This document shows, piece by piece, positions 40,574 through 52,145 of a stretch of DNA of 64,000 bases. The notes beneath the pieces are model-generated. The model did not search any database and was not told the origin of the DNA. It was given only the letters and a program-made list of their open reading frames with translations. The DNA lies in contig OY755171.1 in assembly GCA_963576735.1 (NCBI GenBank), positions 17,422,001 through 17,486,000 on the forward strand, in the 5' to 3' direction. The translations under genes and the position numbers were made by a program. Positions within the stretch are counted from its first letter, which is position 1, and the number at the start of each line of letters is the position of its first letter. Origin of the DNA: Bedellia somnulentella (lineage: Eukaryota; Arthropoda; Insecta; Lepidoptera; Bedelliidae).

Positions 40574-40704
40574 AGGGCAAGCACGAGCCGTATTTAAACT
40601 AGTTATCGCGTGGGATAAGCCAGCCATCTTTTACGCACTTACTTAGTATCGTATACTGCCATCTCAATCTAACCGTTATCGTGTCGATAACTCGTGCTTG
40701 CCCT
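40574..40704. repeat. 131-bp inverted-repeat element
   Basis: AGGGCAAGCACGAG and its exact complement bound 131 bp. Flanks contain TTCAG on each side at slightly different offset, so the target duplication is unsure. Candidate MITE. Confidence 0.55.
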
Positions 40705-41104
40705 TCAGAATGAGAGAGATCGTCAGCGTGCTGCTCTTGCTGCCGAAACAGATGAGCAAAGAGAAGTTCACCTATCACAAATGCGAAGAAACACTCTTTT
40801 ATATATGTAGCGTTGAGTCGTGTAAAATCCCTTGATGAGATAGATGGCTTTAAGTGATATAGATTCAAAGAAATTACTTGACCATCCCCATGACGAAAGA
40901 GCCTTGATTGCAATGACCAGGATGAGAAACATGATGTTGCAATATATATTTTTTTCTTCAATATAATTAAGAGTAATTTATTCATGTTTTTATATACATT
41001 TTTGTTTAATAATTTAGTAACTCTGTTTATTACTAATAAAAAAACTTTATTAACATATATTGAAAAATCTCTGTCTAGTGTTGATAACTTTACATACATA
41101 CTTA

Positions 41105-41730
41105 TAGGTGAAACTCAGAAACTCCTTTTTTGAAATGGTTAGATTACTAAAACCTTGTCCTGAAAGTAACAAGTAGTTTTCTGAAAATCGCATCCAAACA
41201 GCTTAAGCGAAACGCGAGATAATCGCCGACCAACATACATACATGCAGGTCAAACACAGAACCTCCTTTCTTTTAGAGTCGGTTAAATCACTTAACCCAT
41301 CTTCTAAATGTAACGAATAATTTTCTGAAAACCGCATCCAAAGAGCTTAAGCCAAACGTGAGATAATCGCGGACCAACAGGCATACATACAGGTCAAACA
41401 CAGAACCTCCTTTCTTTTTTTGGTCGGTTAAGGCACTAAAACCTTCTCCTAAATGTAACGAATACTTTTCTGAAAACCGCATCCAAATAGCTTAAGCCAA
41501 ACGTGAGATAATCGCGGACCAACAGACATACATACAGGTTAAACACAGAACCTCCTTTCTTTTTTTGGTCGGTTAAGGCACTAAAACCTTCTCCTAAATG
41601 TAACGAATACTGTTCTGAAAACTGCATCCAAATAGCTTAAGCCAAACTCGAGATAATCGCGGACAATTATACATACATACATACAAACAATCGAACTAAG
41701 AACCTCCTTTTTTGAAGTCGGTTAAAAAAC
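41105..41730. repeat. tandem array, ~145-bp unit
   Basis: The phrase GAACCTCCTTTCTTTT or close variants recurs at 41118, 41259, 41403, 41548 and 41700 (spacings 141-152). Each unit contains CCGCATCCAAA, CTTAAGCCAAACGTGAGATA, ATCGCGGACCAAC and CATACATACAGG. The last unit ends TTTTTGAAGTCGGTTAAAAA. Frames reading VFDLYVCLLVRDYLTFGLS on the minus strand repeat with it and are artefacts. Confidence 0.88.
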
Positions 41731-43421
41731 ATTATCGCCCTAAAACGTAATGATAAGCCACAGATTCGGACTATGCGGTTGTACATGTCGATGTTTATCG
41801 AAAAAATTATCAAGATGAGCGACATCAAAATGGAGACAGTTTTCATAATATATCCCTAAATTCTAAAAGCTTTCAGGTAAGGTAGAAATCATGAGAAGTT
41901 GTATTAAATTCTTGGAAGTTCCCTTGATTTTTAATTAATAGAGGATTCATCAAGAATACGAGTTACATAAGTAATCAGAGCTGTTCAGTTTTCTCGGTAA
42001 AACCAAATAGCCTAAATTGAGGTATACTCGCAATTTGCTTTGCAGGAACAAACCAACTTAAAATTAGGGATATTAACGCCTCTAAATAAATAAAAAAGTA
42101 TAAAAAACAGCATTTAACACTAAAACTGGAAATATTCGAAAAAAAGAAAACTAACAATGCATACTGGGATAAGGCTGCATATGGATTTTATTTTATTTTC
42201 TACATTAATGATCTTAAGTAAAGTTAAGTAGGACAGCGGTTGAATCTGAACCCCTTAGCTTAGTTTAAAATAAGAATAACCCAGTTATTAGTCTTCGTCG
42301 TCACGGTTCTGTCTGACACTAAGATATTCTTTTCGAAGAATGACAATGTCTTTTATATTGGTGAAAAACTAAAAGATTTATTGTATGGTTCTACTAGAAA
42401 GAGTTAAAAAAATGGCGACAATTATTGTCTACATAAGGCTGAAGAGATTTGAAAAGCTCAAACTTTTATACGTCTCATCTATTATCAAATTGCATATATC
42501 ATATCTGATTCTTTGTAAATTGTTTAAATATTATTACTTGAAGTACTAAATGAATAATTAACCAATCTAAACCGTTTTTTTGAGTAAATCGGTTTTATTT
42601 ACATAAATACTTTCCTCCCGTGCTTTATATTAATAAGACTACGACGTCATTGCGTTCAATCAGCTTAGAATAGCCTCACAGTTTCCAATGAAAGTTAGCT
42701 TAGGTGATCAAGAGTACGGGGCTATTTACTATGCCTTTCACCAACTATCCTTTAGTTAGTAGGTCGTGGTAATGGTTTTAACCATCCTTCCCATACCTAT
42801 ATCCTCACGTCTGTTAATCCTAAAAAAAGGTAGCCTGGTAGGTAGTTTCGAAGTTGAGACGAGTTTTTTTTTATATTTGATTTTAACTTCGTTCACTATA
42901 ACTTATTTTCAAACAACATTGGCCACCATAGTATTAAGTAAAACAAGAAGCGGATAAGGCTCCATTTCAAGGATGGAACATAATACGCGCAATTAAAATC
43001 CACTCTGATAAATATCACAGAGTGGACAGGCTCTTATACTAATCAGTTTTTATCATAAGCCTTACTCCTGCTTCCGGTCGGTGTCAGGAGCAAATTTCTA
43101 TTTTAGATGTATTTTATTTTTGAACTATTGAATTGTACTTAAAATTTGCCTATAAAATTTGCCACGCTGCTGGTCAAAAAGTTAAGCCTTTTGGTATTAT
43201 CTTATTAAAAGGAAAATATTATAAGACATTGCACTTAAACTAAAATATTACTCAAAACTCAATATTTTGGTCAGAAATTGTGTTGGAGCAACAAATACAT
43301 TTATTACTACGCACGGCTTGGCAAAAGATTTCTTTGATTGCTTTAATTAACTGAAGAAAAGAAGATATCTTGAAACAATTAGTGTTTTGTCAACATATAA
43401 AATTGCTAAAACAATAGTGTA
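41731..43421. other. 1.7-kb gap, nothing recognised
   Basis: No supported feature. Confidence 0.4.
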
Positions 43422-44083
43422 TCCATACTAATATTATAAATGGGAAAGTGAGTTTGTTTGTTTGTTTGTTCCGCTTTCACGCCGTAAATACTGAACCGAT
43501 TGCTTTGAAATTTTTCAAACGTATAGTTTTAAGTCTAAATTAAATAATAGGGTACTTTTTATCCCGGAAAAAATATGTTCCCATGGGAAATCAAAAATAT
43601 TGTTTGCTTACTAAATGCATTGGAGATGGCGCTGTGTATCGTTTAAAACAACGTAAAATATTGTAAACTAATATAAAAATCAAAATTTAGAAGCTTAATG
43701 GTACGGTAATGGATCCCCGAAAATAAGGAACTCCCGAGGGATGATGTACTATTTTTTCATCGTATACTTTCTTTTTACATCTACTTATATTGCAAACGAT
43801 TATTAACATGTAAATTTAGAAGCTAAATGAAACGACGACGATTCCTTGAAACTAAGGAATCCGCAAGAGTTCTCATAGGAACATCAAAAAACCTTAACTC
43901 ATATATGGCTCAAAATATTGCAGCGATTATTTTTATCATCGATGGAATTCACATCAGACACTTTGTTAATGTTCATTTTGGAAAGATGAAGGGGTTTCAT
44001 CAATTTAAATGACAAATTTGTTTATCAATAGTAAGACTAATATGAAATAAAGCGTAATAAAAATTTGACACCGCCCCGGTAAC

Positions 44084-44180
44084 GTCTCCGTGGCGTAGCG
44101 GTATAACTAACTACTATGAATATTTAATTAGAACTATTATGAATCAATCGTCCCGGGTTCGTATCTCAGGTAATTCAAGC
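44084..44180 (+). repeat. SINE-D head fragment with 27-base insert
   Basis: CTCCGTGGCGTAGCGG as A box and CGGGTTCGTATC as B box, separated by AACTACTATGAATATTTAAT. The same insert is found in the copy at 45219-45493 but not at 655-980, defining a subfamily. Confidence 0.65.
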
Positions 44181-44605
44181 ATTTTGTAAAAAAATGTTTT
44201 GTTAGCTTAAAATAACACTATATATAATAATAACAAGCACTATCCCTTCAATTTAGCGATTATTTTGGAAGGAGATCCACCACTAATCATCCCTATATTG
44301 CCGAGCAATCGCTGCAAGCTCTCCCACTATCACCAACGGTCAGTGTAGGGGGCAGCACCGGGCCGTCGCCGCAGCGCCAAACTACTATCCGTATCTGTAC
44401 TTACTAAAGATATTCTCATTTCTGAACATAAAAACTTGGTATATTTGTTTCATGATTCTTATGAACAATTAAAAAGGAATTTTTGGAACTCAACCCCTAA
44501 CGGGTTGATATAGCAAATGAAAGTTAATATAGAGTTTTTTTTTACATTTTATAATAAAACTTGGTGCGATTGAATTTATGAAATCCATCTATCAATCATT
44601 CATGA

Positions 44606-44810
44606 ATATATGCTAACAACCATAAATTCCATAAAAGGGTAGCCATAGCTTCGGAGATTCTTCATCCAATTTTGGAATGGAAATATATTGATAAAAGATA
44701 GGTTAATAAAGGTTGTTAGTGATGGGTCACAAACTGCATCGCCCAACAATCACTTAAAAAGCCTCAATGTCCTTTATGTCATTTACAATGCCCGCGGGAT
44801 TATAAATATA
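44606..44810 (-). repeat. repeat-B copy inside the Helitron
   Basis: Minus-strand copy, diverged; TTCGGAGATTC, GATGGGTCACAAACTGCATC and AAAGCCTCAATGTCC mark it. Confidence 0.65.
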
Positions 44811-45010
44811 AAAAACAGAAGTTGTGATAGTGTTTCGGTATTTTGGTATTATGTAAACTGGATGCAAAAAATGAAGTCCACGCGGACGAAGTCGCGGGGC
44901 AAAAAGCTAGTATGAAATAAGTGAAGCTATTTCAGAAATATATATATTTATAAACATTGGGAACGATGTCATGTGTTTAATTCACCTATTTAATCATTTT
45001 AAAAGAGTAG

Positions 45011-45062
45011 AAATGAATGAGTAGAACTAATATATATATATATTAATTCTACTCATTCATTT
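45011..45062. repeat. hairpin with TA loop
   Basis: AAATGAATGAGTAGAA at left is mirrored by TTCTACTCATTCATTT at right, with a TA-repeat centre; a (TA)n run follows at 45065-45083. Confidence 0.85.
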
Positions 45063-45218
45063 CATATATATATATATATATATTTGAGAAATAGTATAAA
45101 TATATAATACATAAAATCGTTCCGTTACTGACTGACTCACTGACAGACAGCGCACTGGCTAAATGGTTAGACCTCGAAAGCTGATTTGGTGGATAGATAG
45201 GTTAAGTTGCTTCCTCCC

Positions 45219-45493
45219 CTCACAGCTCATATATGTCCCCACCAAGGGTCTCGAGCCTACCCTATATCGGGTGATTAGGCTTTGGTCCACCACGCTGCAC
45301 CAATTGCGGGTTGGCAGACTAACAATTACTACCGTAATAGTAGCTGGGATAGACGGCTTAACGTGCCCTTCGAAGCTCGGTTAGATTAATACTAAAAGTA
45401 TACCATGAAAGTCCCACGGGAATGGGTTACGGGAAAACGAAATTCTAATTAAATATTCATAGTAGTTAGTTGTACCGCTATGCCACGGGGAGG
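45219..45493 (-). repeat. SINE-D, near-full copy
   Basis: Inverted relative to 655-980. The 3' end GTGGGGACATATATGAGC (minus) and the CACGTTAAGCCGTCTATCCC body are well kept; the head contains the AACTACTATGAATATTTAAT insert. Confidence 0.75.
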
Positions 45494-45500
45494 ATACCGG

Positions 45501-46166
45501 CGGTGGCATGTTTTTATTACGCTATCACAAACTTAGTTTATTCTATGTACGCTATATTTATACTTTCCGCCCACAACTTCACCCGCGTGGAATTCGGTTA
45601 TATTGCAGTATAAAGTATAAAACTTCTCATTACACCTTACCATTTCGCGCCTTCTTAATTCAGCATGGAGAGACGATTCCTAAGATCGCGCAATTTTCAT
45701 TGCCCGAGAGCTTTATATGAGGTGCTCGATAAATTAGATTTACGTTTGCGAGGCATTGCGTAAATATGAGTAAACTATAAAAATCTAAACGACCAACAAA
45801 GCGACGAACCTAACCTAACAATTATTCAATAACTGCTTAAAACCTGAAATCTTTAAAATACACAATTCAATCTAAAATAGTAGGAACCAAAAAATATCCC
45901 TAACTAAACTATAAAAATCTAAACAACGAACAAACAAAGCGCACTAAACTAACTATTATTCAGCCTACTGCGAAAAACCTAAAGTCTATTAAATACTTCA
46001 ATATAATACAATAGTGGAAAGGAATTAAGGACACCAAAGAAAGCGAGCAACAGTCAATTAAGTGCAAGTAACGATGATTTATTATTATAATTTCATCAAG
46101 TTACAAATCACAAAATATGACGGAACGGAACTAATGCTGTAAACTGTGTCAATGATATTTTTTTAG
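45501..46166. other. no feature recognised
   Basis: Contains a short direct duplication CTAAACTATAAAAATCTAAA-like (45771-45790 and 45906-45925) but nothing coding. Confidence 0.4.
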
Positions 46167-46179
46167 AGTTAATGTATGT

Positions 46180-46361
46180 TTTTTTTTTTTTGTTTACCGG
46201 TGGGGAAATCCTCATGGACTCATGAAATCATCCGAGCGACGGGGGTATGTCAGACTTTTACCGACTAAAACCCCACCGGTTCGGTGCTGCTGGCCCTGCG
46301 GCCTGTGCGGCGTCACCATGACTTGTGTGCCGGGCGGCTGAAGGCCGCCCTGGCGGCGAAA
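46180..46361 (-). mobile_element. LINE 3'-end insertion with poly(A) and target duplication
   Basis: A 182-bp insertion between AGTTAATGTATGT repeats (46167-46179, 46362-46374). Minus-strand text runs from GCCGCCAGGGCGGCC to GGGGTTTTAGTCGGTAAAAG and TCTGACATACCCCCGTCG, then poly(A) (a T12 run on plus). The phrase is a common lepidopteran LINE 3' end. It carries no frame and is severely 5'-truncated. Confidence 0.85.
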
Positions 46362-46424
46362 AGTTAATGTATGTAATATATTTTGGGTTTATATACTCCA
46401 ATAAAGAAGAAATCATACCGCAAT

Positions 46425-46686
46425 GTAGAATGTACCGACAGCGCCATCTATTGGTAAACATGCAAACAACGCCGCGCTCTTTTATAAGGTTTCAGCTGAA
46501 AGGTTGAAGATTTCGCTGCTAAAATCCATTAGTGATTCCGGTATAAAAGTACTCTATAATTTAATTTGGGCTTTTAACTATATGTCTGCAAAATTTCAAA
46601 GCAATCGGTTCGGTAGTTGCGGCGTGAAAGAAGCACAAATAAACAAACAAACAAACTCACTTTCCGATTTATAATATTAGTATGGA
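46425..46686 (-). mobile_element. Helitron-like 5' end
   Basis: Inverted copy of 9545-9813, sharing the same start TCCATACTAATATTATAAAT and the block GGCGCTGTCGGTAC..TCTA. No 3' CTAG end was located to its left. Confidence 0.75.
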
Positions 46687-46694
46687 TATTCTCA

Positions 46695-47485
46695 AACTCA
46701 CTCAAACGTTCACGCTGAATATCCTCTAAAAGACTGGGAGATGTACCAATACTTCTGAACATCACGTGACAGCGGCAAGGAAGATCATCCACGCGGCTCA
46801 GAGGACCAGGCTCGGCACGCGCGGGATGGGCGTCGGGGTTGCCCCCATGGCCCAGCTTCGTCTCAGGGGGGAACGTCCCCCCCGGTCGTTGAGCACCTCC
46901 CCAGGCGATGGAGGGGAGGGGTGGCTATCCCCATTTCTGGCTATCCCCATACATTTTGTATATACGCAGTTTGGCTCGTAGTGACAGGCCCGAGTCGAGC
47001 ACCGGCCGCAAGACCGACCGGGCCCCGAGGGCTCTATGGCGGACATGGTCCACCATAGAACCCATACGGAGGTTGCGGTCGATCTTGCAGCCCAGGTACT
47101 TGACCGAGGTCTGCCACTCGATGCTCTCGCCGCCCAATGTAAGCGGCGCGAGCCCGGTCGGCCGTCTCACCCTGGTGATCAGGGCGGCCAGCGCGACAGC
47201 GGCAACTAGTGTCCAGAGTAAGGTACCCACGTTTTGCTTGACAGCGTACTCACATGATAATGGGCAGGCCTATCGCTGTTTTGTACGAATTCACTGTCAC
47301 ATGAAAAGTACAACTTACCCATGGGGGTTTCTTCACGATATTTTCCCTCACCGTTAACAACCATCATAAATTAACCACGCACATGTCTTTTAGAAAAGAC
47401 TAATTGTTGTATACCCGACCCGGGATTAGACACTAGTCGTATGCACGATAAGCGGTGTTCTGCCAACTGAGCTACCACAAATATA
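46695..47485 (-). repeat. SINE-A, full copy split by a jockey fragment
   Basis: The 3' end lies at 46695-46778 and the tRNA-headed remainder at 47195-47485 (head AGCTCAGTTGGCAGAACACC on minus). The break is at GACAGCGGCAA, duplicated on both sides of the inserted DNA. Confidence 0.8.
46779..47194 (-). pseudogene. jockey-type RT C-terminal fragment inserted in SINE-A
   Basis: GC-rich minus-strand coding text: ALITRVRRPTGLAPLTLGG, SIEWQTSVKYLGCKIDRNLR and LRPVLDSGLSLRAKLRIYK, the region just after the RT active site in jockey elements. After a stop near 46925 related text continues in other frames (WAMGATPTPIPRVPSLVL). The 11-bp flanking repeat GACAGCGGCAA (46768-46778, 47195-47205) looks like a target duplication, but the fragment has neither the 3' end nor poly(A). 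Confidence 0.75.
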
Positions 47486-47585
47486 TATTATATTATTATA
47501 TATATTAAATTATTTTAAATTAAATATATATTATATATTTGTGGGTAAAAATATTTTACACTGTGGTTGCTTCTATAAATAATAA

Positions 47586-47965
47586 CTAGTGGGTAACCCT
47601 GGCGCGACTACGTCGCGCCCAATAAAATGAGTTTATTTTGAAATTTTCCGACCAATCATAGCGCAGCTCTTTTGAAATTCTAGTGATTTTTTCTGATTGG
47701 CCGGTTTGAAAAAAATCCGACCAATCACAGCGCATCTCTGATCGACTAAAGTTTGCGCGCGCTTATGACACTCAAGCAAAGTCTATGGGCCAAAATCGAA
47801 ACTTTGAAATTCTGTAACAATTAACTTAATCCAGTTACATCAGATGTCTGAATTGTGCACAAAATCCACGGCCGCGAACTGTACAAAACGATACCTGAAC
47901 CAAATTTCTAGCTTAACTCATCGCGTCACAGGCGCCCGGGCAAGAAAGAGGCTTACAGAAATAAT
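47586..47965 (-). mobile_element. Helitron 3' end
   Basis: On the minus strand the sequence ends GGCGCGAC-GTA-GTCGCGCC, a perfect 8-bp hairpin, then AGGGTTACCC and CTAG|T at 47586. Three CCAAT-type boxes (GACCAATCATAGCGC, CTGATTGGCC, GACCAATCACAGCGC) sit at 47650-47740. The 5' limit is uncertain. Confidence 0.65.
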
Positions 47966-48002
47966 TATTTTATATTATAATATACAAAGAAAAGATAAAC
48001 GA

Positions 48003-48036
48003 TGTTAGCTGTGTAGTGTCGGCTTAGAATATAAAG
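48003..48036 (+). repeat. repeat-B, 5' scrap
   Basis: AGCTGTGTAGTGTCGGCTTA then GAATA: only the first ~30 bases of the repeat. Confidence 0.6.
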
Positions 48037-48712
48037 TATAATTATGCATGTTGTCTTCAAAATAGTACAATCATCTTTTGGCATTAAATGTGTTTTTTTT
48101 TTATTCTTAATTGTTGACTAAATTTCTAAAGCATCATGGTAACAACAGAAAATATAAAACTTTTTTTTTGTATTTGGATTCTAAATAACTTATAAAGGGT
48201 CTAGCAGGCTAAGCGAACAAGATTGGCCCCCGAAGCCGATTTGGCTGGTTTTTATGGAGGTGCACCGGTTTCAGCCACGGTTAATGTGTGACAAAAATCA
48301 GCCCTCGATCTTCTTTTGTTTTGGAGATTTTTGACATTTACCAAATTATCAAGGTATTTTTTAAACTTATATTTTAGATAAACTACGCAAGCTAAAACAA
48401 CCAAACCAAATCACGATATACGAGAATAAAATGAACTTTTAATCGCATGTTTTTATGGGGGGCCTACCAATAGTACTTCAGTCAAAAAATCATAGTTTAT
48501 TTTTTTTAGTACTTTTTTTTGACGTTTGCCGCGGAGGTACACCCACCAAAAAAATCTCAAAAAGAGCTACTTAAGACATGTTCAAGTGCATAGAAAAAAA
48601 CTTCCAAAAATCGTGGTGCGTCATGTCAAAAAATCGAAAATATTTGCAATACAACACCAGTATTTAAGTACTAGAGTAGTATATATTTTATGTAAACTTT
48701 AACATACACATA

Positions 48713-48945
48713 AACGTTCACGCTGAATATCCCCGAAGAGGTTGGCAGAGGTACTAATACTTCTGAACATCACTTGACTTTTTCACCTGGTGTTCAGAGT
48801 ATCCACGTTTTGCATGGACAGTGTACTCACGTGATAGGGGGCAGACCTATCGCCGTTTTGTAAGAATACACTGTCAAATGACTAAGTACAACCCAGCCAT
48901 GTGGGTTTCCTCACGATGTTTTCCCTCACCGTTAACAACCATGTA
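48713..48945 (-). repeat. SINE-A, head-truncated, in the foldback loop
   Basis: Minus-strand copy from AACGTTCACGCTGAATATCC on plus to CCGTTAACAACCATG; the tRNA head is missing. Confidence 0.85.
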
Positions 48946-49126
48946 TTATGTAAACTATTTAGTGTTTATTAGATTCTATTTATGAAGATAACATTTTGAC
49001 ATCTGAAATTTGACATTTGCAATCAAATGGTGCACTACAGTCTCAACACCCCCCTAAGTTACTGTTGGCATAATACAAATATGGATCAGATAAGAAAGCT
49101 CAAAGTTGCTCAATGTAGCTCAGAGG

Positions 49127-49265
49127 GCAATGGAGAGGGCTATGCTCGGGGTTTCTTTGCGCGATCGAATCAGAAATGAGGAGGTCCGCTGAAGAACTAA
49201 AGTCACTGACATAGCCCGAAGAGTTGTAAACCTGAAGTGGCATTGGGCGGGGAACATCGGTTTAC
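49127..49265 (+). pseudogene. RTE polymerase scrap in the foldback loop
   Basis: Reads RAMERAMLGVSLRDRIRNEE, VR, stop, then RTKVTDIARRVVNLKWHWAG. This is the RTE region after the RT domain; the stop is TGA where CGA (Arg) is expected. Neither end of the LINE is present. Confidence 0.8.
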
Positions 49266-49777
49266 AGAAAAAGAGTTTACATAAAATATATACTACTCTA
49301 GTACTTAAATACTGGTGTTGTATTGCAAATATTTTCGATTTTTTGACATGACGCACCACGATTTTTGGAAGTTTTTTTCTATGCACTTGTACATGTCTTA
49401 AGTAGCTCTTTTTGAGATTTTTTTGGTGGGTGTACCTCCGCGGCAAACGTCAAAAAAAAGTACTAAAAAAAATAAACTATGATTTTTTGACTGAAGTACT
49501 ACTGGTAGGCCCCCCACAAAAACATGCGATTAAAAGTTCATTTTATTCTCGTTTATCGTGATTTGGTTTGGTTGTTCTAGCTTGAGTAGTTTATCTAAAA
49601 TATAAGTTTAAAAAATACCTTGATGATTTGGTAAATGTCAAAAATCTCCAAAACAAAAGAAGGTCGAGGGCTGATTTTTGTCACACAGTAACCGTGGCTG
49701 AAATCGGTACACCACCATAAAAATCAGCTAGATCGGCTTCGGGGGCCAATCTTGTTCCCTTAGCCTGCTAGACCCTT

Positions 49778-51094
49778 TAGATCTGTCGCTGTCATTGTAC
49801 TTTCGAAAGAAGTAACAGTAAATGGTTCACATAATATTATTACAAGCATGAATATTTTCTACGGAACCCTCCCTGATATATTTTGATCCCTCTTATCCGT
49901 TGCTGACGTAGATAGTTATAGTCTTAAGTACATTTTATTTACTACCTTCACTTCTTTTAGTTTTTTTACCGATAAATGTAGATTTTTGATATATAAAACC
50001 CATTAAGTAAACGTATTCTCTATACTATTCAAACTCGAAGAAATGGTGTCCACAGTTCTGTAAAAGATTTTGTTCAACTATCATGCAACTTTTACGCTGT
50101 ATTATGGCATTCACACAATATTCATAGGATCCCTGTGGCTAGGTATAATAGATTATTTAAAAGCGTTTTCCTAACTTATATTTTCAAACAATTACACGAC
50201 AATATGTGCTATTATAGTAACTGAGATGTTATTTTGTTGAAAGAACCGCTTTTATTCTGCATTAATGCTGTATTAATAATATATCGAAAAATGCTGTTAT
50301 AAAAGCAAGTTTTACGACAAAAAAGCATTTAAGTTGCTTTCATAAAGCTGTTATAAGACTTACATTTGTATGAAGGCAATAAGAGTTATCTTTATACGGT
50401 TATCGAGTAAACGCGATATGAATTAGTCAAGTCAACGTTTACTCAACATGTTTAAAGAACTAAAAAGTGTTGGATGCTAATATATCTTTAAAACTTCTTT
50501 TATACGGCTTTTTGACAAAATACGAGCTTTTGTACGAGTGTCTTTCGATCTATAGTCATAAAAGAAAAATCTTATACGACTTTTTGCTAGTTGGGTCATC
50601 TATAACTTAATTACAACCCCAAGAGCTCCCGAAATCAACACATGTTTTCTCATATACTCTTATTATTCACTGAAATTCTCATTGAGTGACTTCTATGCAC
50701 GTATGAGTTAGCTCTAAAAATCAAACTTAGATAACAAATCTCACAAATATTTACCCGCTGCCCTATTATACCCCTTTTTCAGAGCAATGAAGGATTGGTA
50801 TACCTTTTAGTTCTCGGGTATCCCTTGATGTTAAAATGAATCAAACCTTAATAGTTAAATGAGTATTTTGTAGTTTTTATTATTAGAATGCTTATTTAAA
50901 ATGAAAATTATTGTATCAAGTTGGTGTAGTGAAAATACAAAATACAAAACCAATTAATAAATCCATACTTTAAAATGAATTGAATAATCATCAGTTAAAA
51001 CTAATTATAATTTAATTTCAAGCCTTAGGCAAACCCTTAATCGTTTACCTAAATATAGCTTTAAAAATGTGTCACAAGTATTTATTCAAACTCC
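49778..51094. other. 1.3-kb gap, nothing recognised
   Basis: No supported feature; several ATACGGCTTTTTG/ATACGACTTTTTG-like phrases near 50500-50590 suggest a diverged local duplication. Confidence 0.35.
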
Positions 51095-51320
51095 AATTTA
51101 ACGTTTTCGCCGTATATTCCCAGAGGGTTGGATAAGGTATTACAACTTCTCAACATTTTGTGATCTTGATCAACTGGTGTTCAGATAACCCTAATTTTCC
51201 TTGGACAGTCCATTCTCTATAACATGATTAAGAACAACTCAGCAATGGCCGCCTTCTCACGATTGTACCCTTACCGTGAACAACCTTGATAAATATTCAA
51301 CAATTATGGTTTTAGAAAAC
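51095..51320 (-). repeat. SINE-A, strongly diverged
   Basis: Order of blocks is preserved (TATTCCCAGAGGGTTGG, CTTCTCAACATTTTGTGATC, ACTGGTGTTCAGA, TGGACAGTCCATTCTC, CCGTGAACAACC) but with many changes; an old copy. Confidence 0.6.
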
Positions 51321-51718
51321 ACATATTGAAGTGAAAATCTGTGGTTTTTCTACAGAATTACCATAGTATATATCAACTAATTACAAAGAAAAATATATAA
51401 AAAAAAATACGATAAATTATATTATTTATATAAATATCAAGATCAAAATTTTCTGAATACCAGATAGGATCATCAAACAAAGTCCAAATCTAATTAAGTC
51501 CTGTCACAAGAAAATCAGATCTAAATCAAGTGATGACCCTTACAAACGTTGATTAAGGTTAGACACTTTCTTCCAAAACGATATCAGATAGCAAAAATAC
51601 TCTTACTTTTATAAAAATTCTTCAGAATAAAAAAAATATTTTATAATCGGCTTAAGTCTTTAGATAAAAAATAAGACATGCAAAATATTTTTCAAACACG
51701 TTTTATAACAACAATTAA

Positions 51719-51925
51719 TTAGTAGCCAGAGCTTCGAGATAAGAAATTCCTCAGCCACTTTTGGAAGTTGAGTGAGGATAAGACTGTAAATCAAATAAAT
51801 TTTGGTAATGGGTCAACTGCATCGCCGAAAAATCACTTACTACTTAAGCTCCAATACCCTTAGAAGCCTAGACAAACATCCACGGGAAGAAATAAATTGG
51901 TGTTATTCTCATACGACACTACACA
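51719..51925 (-). repeat. repeat-B copy
   Basis: Contains ATTCCTCAGCCACTTTTGGA and AATGGGTCAACTGCATCGCC; ends at CATACGACACTACACAGC. Confidence 0.7.
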
Positions 51926-52145
51926 GCTTTTATTATTTTTGAAAGCTTGCATTTGTAACAATATTATAATAAAATCTAACAAATTAAAATCTAGCAAATG
52001 AATTAAAACTGATAGATTATTATAACCACCACCGCCTGGAATATCGAGATAAGACAGTAGCTAGCGCAATATAATATTTATTTTATTTCTATTTTAGTTC
52101 CTGTTTATTAAGATTAAGTTTTTCTTCTTTTGTTAGTCCATTTAA

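Larger units (their letters stand above)
43422..44910 (+). mobile_element. Helitron (Lep1-like), non-autonomous
   Basis: Starts A|TCCATACTAATATTATAAA at 43422 and ends CACGCGGACGAAGTCGCGGG, then CAAAAAGCTAG|T at 44910. TC..CTAG ends, insertion between A and T, and a 3' hairpin (GCGgAC/GTCGC) about 10 bases from the end are Helitron hallmarks. Inside are a SINE-D head (44084-44180) and a minus-strand repeat-B copy (44606-44810). No Rep/helicase is present. Confidence 0.85.
48195..49777. mobile_element. large foldback transposon with ~505-bp arms
   Basis: Arms 48195-48698 and 49273-49777 are inverted and nearly identical. Ends read AAGGGTCTAGCAGGCTAAG at left and its complement at right, flanked by TA (48193-48194, 49778-49779). 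The 574-bp loop carries a SINE-A copy and an RTE coding scrap. Open frames in the arms mirror each other and look like chance; no transposase is recognised. Confidence 0.88.

Noticed and set aside
41288..41627. Overlapping frames with a repeated LYVCLLVRDYLTFGLS segment
   Set aside because: They follow the 145-bp tandem array and have no independent support.
41105..41730. CRISPR array
   Set aside because: Direct repeats are ~145 bp with no unique spacers, in an animal genome.
49120..49446. 108-codon minus-strand frame
   Set aside because: Mostly the right arm of the large foldback; the left arm gives a mirrored frame. No domain recognised.
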